The notes beneath the pieces were generated by a model. That model had not been told where the DNA came from. It saw only the letters and a list, made by a program, of their open reading frames with translations, and ran no database searches. Shown here in pieces: positions 1 through 5,287 of a DNA stretch of 5,287 nt. Within the stretch, counting starts at the first letter, position 1, and every line of letters begins with the position of its first letter. The stretch comes from Flavisolibacter sp. (GTDB lineage Bacteria; Bacteroidota; Bacteroidia; Chitinophagales; Chitinophagaceae). Where the stretch lies: NCBI GenBank assembly GCA_013695175.1, contig JACDAZ010000459.1:1-5287 (forward strand), read 5' to 3'. The position numbers were made by a program, and so were the translations under genes.

Positions 1-162
1 AATGTCCAAAAATATCAGGTCAATATTTTCTTTTTGCAGGTATTCCAATGCTTTAAACGCATCCGTAAATTCTGCTTTAAGATCGAGGTATGGAACTTTG
101 GATGCATGAGACCTTATAATGTCTAAAGCTATGGGTTCATCATCTATGGCAATTGCTTTCAT
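1..162 (-). CDS. Response regulator, receiver domain (N-terminal fragment), probably LytTR type
   Basis: This is the first 54 codons of a two-component response regulator; the rest runs off the left edge. The translation opens MKAIAIDDEP, giving the acidic pair D7/D8 that binds Mg2+ in receiver domains, and ends at IFLDI, where D53 is the expected phosphoacceptor. The ATG at 162-160 is chosen because the receiver fold begins directly there and no upstream in-frame ATG lies in the gap. The gene starts 22 nt after the stop of the kinase at 185-1696 on the same strand, so the two are almost certainly co-transcribed partners. The upstream sequence has no clear Shine-Dalgarno, as usual in Bacteroidota. 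Regulators paired with His_kinase (PF06580) sensors normally carry a C-terminal LytTR DNA-binding domain. That part is not visible, so the LytTR assignment is inferred from the partner and from the 21-bp-spaced repeats at 1752-1781 and 1870-1899. Confidence 0.92.
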   Translation of the reverse strand, partial: MKAIAIDDEPIALDIIRSHASKVPYLDLKAEFTDAFKALEYLQKENIDLIFLDI

Positions 163-184
163 TGATATTCTGTCAATTAAAGAA

Positions 185-1696
185 CTAAGATAATTGTATA
201 GTAAGATGAACAAAGAATTCTTTCCCGGTTTCGCGAATGATAAGTTCATGTTTGGAGGGATATAAAAGTTGCAGCCTTTGTTTTACATTGATTAAACCAA
301 TACCACTTTTATCTTTTTCAGGGTCTGCGTCCTGTTTTTGGTGTTTAATGTTGTATACATCAAAAAACAGTTTATTTTCTTTTACCTCCAGGGTTACTTT
401 TATATGTGATGGCTCACGAAAACTTATTCCATGCTTAAATGCATTTTCAACAAAAGGTATTAATAACATAGGTGCTATTTCCACACCATTAATCAATTTT
501 TCTATTCCTGCTTCAATTTTTATACTGGGTATAGGATCTGTCCGCAGTTTTTGCAAGCTTATATAATTGTTCAGATATTCAATTTCTCTTGCTAAAGAAA
601 TTTTTTCCTGCATGTTTTCCTGCAACATAAACCGCATCATATCTCCCAATCTTTCTACGCCTTCACTGGTACGTTCTGCTTTTTCCTGAATTGCGGTTCC
701 ATATATAGTATTTAAAGCATTAAACAAAAAATGAGGATTGATTTGAGATCTTAAAAAATCAAAACTGGCATTAGACTGTCCCAGCTCTTTTTTCAAATAA
801 AAAAGTTCTTCGTTGCCTTTCATTTGTTTTTTAAATAAAATCCAACAAAGAGGAGATATTATAAAAAGCTGAAAAGCAACATTGAAAAAAGTAATGCCTG
901 CACCAGCCCCTTCATCTTGTGCAAAAAGCATTGCTAATAATAACATGGGGAGAAAGGCTATAAGTAAAGTAATAAAAACTTTAGCTATATAGGATCTGAA
1001 TGGTTTTGTTTTAGGTAAAGCTTTAGGTATTAAAAAATTAAATGAATAAGAATATAACAAAATAGTGCTTAAGCCTATGATTACCCAAACAGTACTTACA
1101 TCTTTATCAGCAATACCAACTAACAGAAGGAATAAAACTATTAACCAGATGATAAATGCAATTAAACTAACTGAATTAATAAACTTAAACCTTACTTGTA
1201 TGGCTTCTGCTTTACTTAACAAATAAAGGGAAGTATACTTTATTACAGAGTAGAAGGCAAAGAGCAACAAAAGCCATGAAGCATATAAAAAGCTGTTTTG
1301 AAACCTGTAGTTATGTGTTGTATTACTTATCCTGGAACCGGGGATGAAAGAGTACCTGAGATAAGTACTTACTATTCCATATATAAAACCAACCAGTAAG
1401 ACTACCAGTATAATTAAAATGATGTTTACAGCTAAAGCTTCGTTTTTAATTAGCCGTGGTACAATTATAAAATTTAAAAATAAAAAAGACAGGTACAATA
1501 AAGTGATCCGTACCAGGTTTGCAACGAAAATGTAATCAAAAGGTGCTTTAGCTATACCCGTAGAACCCCTGTTTGATCTCAAACCCAGATTCAAAGCATC
1601 TGTTACCAGAAAAAAAAGCAGAAACACATAAATGGTTGTAGCTGCCCAAAATTCAATCCTTTTAAAATTCTCAGGTTTATTTATAAAATCTTTCAT
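185..1696 (-). CDS. LytS/YehU-type membrane sensor histidine kinase with an enlarged 8-helix sensor region
   Basis: This 503-residue inner-membrane sensor kinase probably phosphorylates the regulator encoded just downstream. The C-terminal half has the hallmarks of the His_kinase family (PF06580): a phosphoacceptor box QINPHFLFNALN with H322, an N box ENAFKHG at about 417-423, and a G box SGIGLINVKQRL at about 464-475. The N-terminal half is hydrophobic, with about eight predicted helices near residues 16-36, 56-79, 88-111, 134-160, 173-195, 202-222, 235-258 and 267-288, and no obvious periplasmic ligand domain. Typical relatives have four helices and about 350 residues. Here helices 5-8 look like a second copy of the unit; compare NFIIVPRLIK (75-84) with NFLIPKALPK (220-229). 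A short linker at about 290-312 joins helix 8 to the kinase core. The start is well fixed: an in-frame TAA lies at 1702-1700, two codons upstream. The stop is TAG at 187-185. The stimulus cannot be read from the sequence. Confidence 0.95.
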   Translation of the reverse strand: MKDFINKPENFKRIEFWAATTIYVFLLFFLVTDALNLGLRSNRGSTGIAKAPFDYIFVANLVRITLLYLSFLFLNFIIVPRLIKNEALAVNIILIILVVLLVGFIYGIVSTYLRYSFIPGSRISNTTHNYRFQNSFLYASWLLLLFAFYSVIKYTSLYLLSKAEAIQVRFKFINSVSLIAFIIWLIVLFLLLVGIADKDVSTVWVIIGLSTILLYSYSFNFLIPKALPKTKPFRSYIAKVFITLLIAFLPMLLLAMLFAQDEGAGAGITFFNVAFQLFIISPLCWILFKKQMKGNEELFYLKKELGQSNASFDFLRSQINPHFLFNALNTIYGTAIQEKAERTSEGVERLGDMMRFMLQENMQEKISLAREIEYLNNYISLQKLRTDPIPSIKIEAGIEKLINGVEIAPMLLIPFVENAFKHGISFREPSHIKVTLEVKENKLFFDVYNIKHQKQDADPEKDKSGIGLINVKQRLQLLYPSKHELIIRETGKEFFVHLTIQLS

Positions 1697-1713
1697 TATT
1701 TATTCTTGGAACA

Positions 1714-1722
1714 GCAATGCTA
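1714..1722 (-). promoter_or_regulatory. Candidate -7 element of the kinase operon promoter
   Basis: Read on the minus strand this is TAGCATTGC, five of six matches to the Bacteroidota -7 box TAnnTTTG. It lies 29 bp downstream of the proximal repeat at 1752-1760, the same spacing as the plus-strand element at 1929-1937. It would give a leader of only about 10-15 nt before the kinase ATG at 1696. No TTG is seen at the expected -33 position, which would suit an activator-dependent promoter. The call rests on the matched geometry; the motif alone is weak. Confidence 0.4.
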
Positions 1723-1751
1723 ATTGATACTGCCAGTAATTTATTGTAAAA

Positions 1752-1781
1752 GTGATGAAACTCGCATAAAGAGTGATGAAA
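1752..1781 (-). promoter_or_regulatory. Paired 9-bp direct repeats upstream of the kinase operon (putative LytTR operator)
   Basis: Two exact copies of GTGATGAAA on the plus strand occur at 1752-1760 and 1773-1781, separated by 12 bp (21 bp start to start). Read toward the kinase gene each copy is TTTCATCAC. LytTR-family regulators such as AgrA and ComE bind two roughly 9-bp direct repeats with about this spacing, placing both on one face of the helix. The proximal copy ends 55 nt before the kinase ATG. The likely role, inferred, is autoregulation by the adjacent response regulator. Confidence 0.55.
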
Positions 1782-1859
1782 TGCTCAATTATTCCAATTT
1801 TTTAATCAAAGTAATAAGTTCATAGTGTAATTGTTGAGAGGTGATATAGTCTGGTATTA

Positions 1860-1909
1860 AAAATTGAATTTCCGTCACTTTTTCACACGCTTTCATCACA
1901 TTCAATTTT
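1860..1909. repeat. 10-bp perfect inverted repeat flanking the second repeat pair
   Basis: AAAATTGAAT at 1860-1869 and ATTCAATTTT at 1900-1909 are exact reverse complements separated by 30 bp. The two arms bracket the TTCCGTCAC/TTTCATCAC pair almost exactly. The arms are AT-only apart from one G/C pair, so chance is possible in this AT-rich gap. It could alternatively be an operator for a second, dimeric regulator. Confidence 0.35.
1870..1899 (+). promoter_or_regulatory. Paired 9-bp direct repeats upstream of the outer-membrane protein gene (putative LytTR operator)
   Basis: TTCCGTCAC at 1870-1878 and TTTCATCAC at 1891-1899 match each other at 7 of 9 positions and are separated by 12 bp, the same spacing as the pair at 1752-1781. 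The orientation is opposite on the DNA but identical relative to the gene each pair precedes. The proximal copy is identical to the two copies upstream of the kinase gene. It ends 72 nt before the ATG at 1972. The inferred role is control of the outer-membrane protein by the neighbouring two-component system. Confidence 0.5.
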
Positions 1910-1957
1910 AGAAGGTTTAAATATTTTCTACTCTTGCTCATAATACATCACATTCAA
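1894..1957 (+). repeat. 12-bp exact direct repeat, including a possible third half-site
   Basis: CATCACATTCAA occurs at 1894-1905 and again at 1946-1957, 52 bp apart (about five helical turns). The second copy includes ATACATCAC at 1943-1951, which matches TTTCATCAC at 7 of 9 positions. It falls just downstream of the candidate -7 element, near where transcription would begin. It may be an extra regulator site or a chance duplication. Confidence 0.35.
1929..1937 (+). promoter_or_regulatory. Candidate -7 element of the outer-membrane protein gene promoter
   Basis: TACTCTTGC matches the Bacteroidota -7 box TAnnTTTG at five of six positions. It begins 29 bp after the proximal repeat at 1891-1899, the same distance as on the kinase side. 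The predicted transcript would start about 1943-1946, leaving a leader of 25-30 nt. As on the other side, no TTG is visible around -33. Confidence 0.4.
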
Positions 1958-1971
1958 AAAATTTAGCAACA

Positions 1972-4413
1972 ATGACTATTATGAGACTCATTTTAATCGC
2001 TATACTTTCTTCTACATTAGTTGTAAGTTCTTACGCACAAAGTGGGGGAAAAGTTTCTGGTCAGGTAAATGAAACAGAAAAAGCAACGGCTGCCACTATA
2101 ACTCTTTTAAAGGCTAAAGATTCAGCTGCCATAAAATTTTCGGTGGCAGGTAAAGACGGATCTTTTGTTTTTGATAAATTATCATTTGGTAATTATTTAG
2201 TTTCAGTGACAGCAGTTGGCTACCAGCCTGTCTATTCAAATAAATTTGAAATTAATGCGCAAAACCAGGTTGTTCAATTGCCTGCTTTCAGTCTTGTAGC
2301 TGTTTCAAAATCACTTACAGGAGTAACCGTTACAGCAAAACGACCATTAATAGAACAAAAAATTGACCGAACTATAGTAAATGTAGATGCATCGGTAACA
2401 AATGTTGGTACCAATGCTTTGGAGGTGTTAGAAAAATCGCCCGGTATAACAGTTGATAAAGAGGGAAACATCAGTTTGAAAGGAAAAGAAGGCGTTATGG
2501 TGATGATTGATGGTCGCCCTACACAATTAGGCGGTGCTGATCTGGCCAATTTTTTAAGAAATATGACATCCAATCAAATGGACCAGATAGAAATCATGAC
2601 CAATCCACCTGCACGGTATGATGCTGCCGGTAATGCAGGAATAATAAACATAAAAACTAAGAAAAATAAAGCTGCCGGTTATAATGGTACATTAACATTA
2701 GGTTATACACAAGGTAAATATCCAAAAACAAATGAATCTTTTAATTTCAATTACAGGCAGGGAAAAATAAACTTCTATACCAACTTAAGCCACTATTACA
2801 ATAAATCATTTAGTACACTTACCATACAACGAAATCTTAAAAAAGGAAACACAACAGAGCTGGAGAATTATTTTGATCAGCGGGCAGATATGAAGCGTGA
2901 AGGCAACTCGTATAATGCTAAAACCGGTCTTGATTATTTTTTAAATAAAAAAACAACTTTAGGTTTTGCTATTAATGGATTTACAAATCCTTCGATTTCT
3001 GATAATAAAAATCAAACAAATATCTCCACACCTGCAAAAGACCTGGAGAGCATTACTCTGGCAACAGTGGGTAGTGATGTAAGATGGAAAAGCTTCAGTA
3101 CCAACATGTATTTTAGAACAGTATTGGACACTACAGGCAAGGAGCTTAGCTCTGATTTTGATTATATGACTTATGATTCAAGGAACAACCAGTTAATGAT
3201 CAACTCATTCTTTGATGCTGACCATAATTCAATCAATAAATCAGATACCTTGATGGGCAACCTGCCGCAGAATATTAAAATTTACAGTGGCAGAATTGAT
3301 TACCTACATCCTTTAAAAAAAGGAGCCAAATTTGAGGCAGGCATTAAAAGTAGTATAGTACGAACCGATAATAATGCAGTTTATGACAGTATAGAATATG
3401 GCAGCATCAGACATGATTTTAACCGCAGCAACCATTTTATTTATGAAGAAAATATTAATGCAGCTTATATTAATTTAAGTGGTTCAATTTCAAAAAAAAT
3501 AAATGCACAACTTGGGTTACGCCTTGAAAATACAAATGCAAAAGGCAACCAGTTAACAACCGGAGAAAAATTTGACAGGCAGTATACCCAACTTTTTCCA
3601 ACTGCTTATTTTCAATACAAGGTAAATGAGAAAAACAATTTTGGGCTGAACTACGGACGCAGGGTTCGCAGGCCAAATTATCAAAGTCTGAATCCTTTTA
3701 TCAGGTTTATTGACAGGTATACCTATAGCCAGGGCAATCCTGATCTAAAACCACAATTGAGTGATAATATAGAGTTATCACACACCTACAAGAACATTTT
3801 AACTACAACCATTAATTATAGTGCTACCAACGACATTATTCAAATGGTGTTGGAGCAGAAAGGCAGAGAGGCTTATGCAAAACAGGCAAACATTGCATCA
3901 CTTCGTCAGTATGGTATTGCACTGAGTGCTAATACTCCTGTAAACAAATGGTGGACATCAAATGCTTATGTAAATGTTTTTAATAACCATTTTAAAGGCA
4001 TTGTAAATAATATTCCTATATCATTTGAGGCAACCGCATTTTCTTTTAATTCTTCCCAGCAGTTTAAGGTGTCTAAAGCTTTTACAGCAGAATTAAATGC
4101 TTTTTATAGAAGTGGCGGGGTAGAAGGTGTTTTAAGAACTAAAGGTAGGGGAATGGTGGCTGCGGGTTTTAGCCAGCAAATGTTTAAGAACAAAGGAACC
4201 TTTCGTTTTACTGTGAGAGATATTTTTTATACGCAAAGAATGAATGCAAGAGCAAACTATGGAAATGTAGATGCTGCTTTCCAGGAAGTAGGTGATTCAA
4301 GAACAGTGAATCTTGGTTTTACATACAGGTTCAGTAAAGGAAAAATCACTCCTTTCAGAAAGAAAAATACAGGCAGTGCCGGTGAAGAACAAAATCGTGT
4401 AGGCGTAGATTAA
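1972..4413 (+). CDS. TonB-dependent-receptor-like outer-membrane beta-barrel protein (OMP_b-brl_3 type)
   Basis: This 813-residue outer-membrane protein starts with a signal peptide (about residues 1-22, likely cleaved after SSYA). A second ATG at 1981 (M4, MRLILIAIL...) is an equally plausible start. Residues about 27-108 form a carboxypeptidase-regulatory-like beta domain (GKVSGQV...GSFVFDKLSFGNYLVSV). Residues about 115-230 resemble a TonB plug domain (VTVTAKRP, LEKSPGITVD, VMIDGRPTQL, AGIINIKTK). The rest, to about 787, is a barrel rich in alternating aromatic strands, with the receptor motif GNPDLKP at 588-594 and a final strand TVNLGFTYRF. A basic-then-acidic tail of 26 residues follows. 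Such proteins are annotated as TonB-dependent receptors or outer-membrane beta-barrel family proteins; their substrates are mostly unknown. There is no SusD-like lipoprotein next to it, so a SusC glycan role is not supported. No clear TonB box is seen. It is divergent from the kinase gene and probably a target of that system. Confidence 0.9.
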   Translation: MTIMRLILIAILSSTLVVSSYAQSGGKVSGQVNETEKATAATITLLKAKDSAAIKFSVAGKDGSFVFDKLSFGNYLVSVTAVGYQPVYSNKFEINAQNQVVQLPAFSLVAVSKSLTGVTVTAKRPLIEQKIDRTIVNVDASVTNVGTNALEVLEKSPGITVDKEGNISLKGKEGVMVMIDGRPTQLGGADLANFLRNMTSNQMDQIEIMTNPPARYDAAGNAGIINIKTKKNKAAGYNGTLTLGYTQGKYPKTNESFNFNYRQGKINFYTNLSHYYNKSFSTLTIQRNLKKGNTTELENYFDQRADMKREGNSYNAKTGLDYFLNKKTTLGFAINGFTNPSISDNKNQTNISTPAKDLESITLATVGSDVRWKSFSTNMYFRTVLDTTGKELSSDFDYMTYDSRNNQLMINSFFDADHNSINKSDTLMGNLPQNIKIYSGRIDYLHPLKKGAKFEAGIKSSIVRTDNNAVYDSIEYGSIRHDFNRSNHFIYEENINAAYINLSGSISKKINAQLGLRLENTNAKGNQLTTGEKFDRQYTQLFPTAYFQYKVNEKNNFGLNYGRRVRRPNYQSLNPFIRFIDRYTYSQGNPDLKPQLSDNIELSHTYKNILTTTINYSATNDIIQMVLEQKGREAYAKQANIASLRQYGIALSANTPVNKWWTSNAYVNVFNNHFKGIVNNIPISFEATAFSFNSSQQFKVSKAFTAELNAFYRSGGVEGVLRTKGRGMVAAGFSQQMFKNKGTFRFTVRDIFYTQRMNARANYGNVDAAFQEVGDSRTVNLGFTYRFSKGKITPFRKKNTGSAGEEQNRVGVD

Positions 4414-4487
4414 AATTATTTAAATAGCTGGTTGAAAAAAGAGAGTGACAGGAGTTGCCGTAAAAAGCTTCTCTTCGTTGCTCTTCT
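4414..4487. other. Convergent intergenic gap without a convincing terminator
   Basis: The stops of the barrel gene and the hydroxylase-family gene face each other across 74 bp. The gap contains purine-rich (AAAAAAGAGAG near 4435) and pyrimidine-rich (CTTCTCTTCG near 4469) tracts that could pair weakly. I do not see a GC-rich hairpin followed by a T tract on either strand. Confidence 0.5.
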
Positions 4488-5287
4488 TTATTTCTTTAGC
4501 TGATTATAATCACCATCAGTTATTCTATCACTATCCATAGTTTTTCTGATAGATGTAAAAGGTAATTTCCAAAGTTTTCCAATAGTAAGTTCTCTTTCAT
4601 CTGCATAGGTGGGAACCCCTGTTACAATTTCGTTTTGGTGTATGTTCAATCGTACAGTTTTATGTAACCTGTCCCAAAAAGAAAAAATGATTGAGTAATT
4701 ACTGTCTGTTTCTCTTCGTATCATAGAATGATGAATGCCATGCATCCGTGGTGTTACAATTAATTTATTCAATGCTTTTTCTAACCTGAAGGGAAGTTTC
4801 ATATTGCTATGGTGAAACTGTGAAGCTGCTTCAAATAAAATTTCATAAATAAGAACCATCATAGGTGAAACACCAATTAAAAGGACAGCTGCACCTCTGA
4901 AAAATATGGAGCCTATCATTTCACCAAAATGAAATCTAAAAGCCGTAGTGATATCCAGGTCAAGATCTGTATGATGAACCAAATGAAACCGCCATAGTAT
5001 TGGCATTTTATGTAACAAAATATGCCAGATGTAATTACTATAATCTAATAATAAAAAAGCAATGATCGACGTAACAATTAAAGGTGCATCAAATAAATAA
5101 TTCAACCCAATCTGCCATGTTTCATTTTTTACTGCAAGCCAAACCATGGCAGGTATAAACAACAAACGAAGCAGTACAAATGCAGGAATGGATACAATAA
5201 AATTGATGATGATTCTTTTCCACCTGCTTTGAACTCTTTTTCGTAATTGAAATTTGGTTTCAATTAGAAATAGAATAATAAAAAGTG
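4488..5287 (-). CDS. Fatty acid hydroxylase / sterol desaturase family membrane di-iron enzyme (5'-partial)
   Basis: The reading frame is open from the right edge to the TAA at 4490-4488, giving 265 visible codons. No in-frame ATG lies before 5147, and the residues encoded upstream of 5165 (FKLQ-like basic stretch, then RWKRIIINF and a hydrophobic helix) look like genuine family sequence. The true start is therefore outside the window, and a TTG start at 5165 is unlikely. The family (PF04116) uses eight or so histidines to bind two irons and oxidise a lipid acyl or sterol chain at the membrane. Here the clusters are HILLH (visible residues 88-92), HLVHH (101-105), HH (158-159) and HGIHH (182-186), with NYSIIFSFWDRLH near 196-208. 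Helices lie around 20-50, 66-83 and 125-150. All expected metal ligands are present, so it should be active. The substrate is unknown; carotenoid, sterol-like, sphingolipid and fatty acid substrates all occur in the family. It converges on the barrel gene and is likely unrelated to the kinase system. Confidence 0.9.
   Translation of the reverse strand, partial: LFIILFLIETKFQLRKRVQSRWKRIIINFIVSIPAFVLLRLLFIPAMVWLAVKNETWQIGLNYLFDAPLIVTSIIAFLLLDYSNYIWHILLHKMPILWRFHLVHHTDLDLDITTAFRFHFGEMIGSIFFRGAAVLLIGVSPMMVLIYEILFEAASQFHHSNMKLPFRLEKALNKLIVTPRMHGIHHSMIRRETDSNYSIIFSFWDRLHKTVRLNIHQNEIVTGVPTYADERELTIGKLWKLPFTSIRKTMDSDRITDGDYNQLKK

Noticed and set aside
237..566. Plus-strand open frame of 109 codons
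   Set aside because: It lies antisense inside the well-supported kinase catalytic domain and its translation (Cys/Ser/Phe-rich) shows no domain; it is a shadow frame.
1911..1940. Sigma-54 promoter before the barrel gene (GG ... TTGCT)
   Set aside because: The GG at 1914-1915 is not 10 bp from the GC at 1936-1937, so the -24/-12 spacing fails.
2274..2573. Minus-strand open frame of 99 codons
   Set aside because: It is antisense to the plug domain of the barrel gene and shows no recognisable motif or start context.
3470..3676. Minus-strand open frame of 68 codons
   Set aside because: It is antisense to the barrel region of the outer-membrane protein with no supporting features.
1972..4413. 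SusC-type glycan transporter / polysaccharide utilisation locus
   Set aside because: There is no SusD-like lipoprotein or glycoside hydrolase nearby, and the length (813) and plug style fit the OMP_b-brl_3 group better than SusC proteins of about 1000 residues.
4434..4490. Rho-independent terminator between the convergent genes
   Set aside because: Only weak purine/pyrimidine pairing is possible; no GC-rich stem with a following T run was found on either strand.
4488..5165. Complete 225-residue hydroxylase-family protein starting at TTG 5165
   Set aside because: The frame stays open upstream to the window edge with family-like sequence, so this is an internal codon and the gene is 5'-partial.

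Overview
The window looks like ordinary chromosomal DNA of a member of the Bacteroidota, probably close to Chitinophagaceae or Sphingobacteriales. The evidence is low-GC DNA, starts without Shine-Dalgarno sequences, a LytS-type kinase with the QINPHFLFN box, and a large outer-membrane barrel protein of the CarboxypepD_reg/plug/OMP_b-brl_3 type. Genus-level placement is a guess.

Layout from left to right: (1) 1-162, minus strand: the N-terminal 54 residues of a response regulator (receiver domain), cut by the window edge. (2) 185-1696, minus strand: a 503-residue membrane sensor histidine kinase, 22 nt upstream of the regulator and in the same operon. Its membrane part looks like two tandem four-helix units rather than one. 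(3) 1697-1971: a 275-bp divergent control region. (4) 1972-4413, plus strand: an 813-residue outer-membrane TonB-receptor-like protein with no SusD partner. (5) 4414-4487: a short convergent gap. (6) 4488-5287, minus strand: a membrane fatty acid hydroxylase/sterol desaturase-family di-iron enzyme, open through the right edge, so its N-terminus lies outside.

The most interesting part is the divergent control region. Each of the two divergent genes has, read in its own direction, a pair of 9-bp direct repeats (TTTCATCAC, one copy degenerate) separated by 12 bp. Exactly 29 bp further downstream lies a TAnnNTTGC element resembling the Bacteroidota -7 box. There is no obvious -33 TTG. Two 9-bp direct repeats about 21 bp apart (two helical turns) are how LytTR-type regulators bind. 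The simplest reading is that the kinase/regulator pair activates its own operon and the neighbouring outer-membrane protein from mirror-image promoters. The kinase and regulator would thus form a sensing and envelope-response module with the barrel protein as target. The hydroxylase-family gene is convergent and probably functionally separate.
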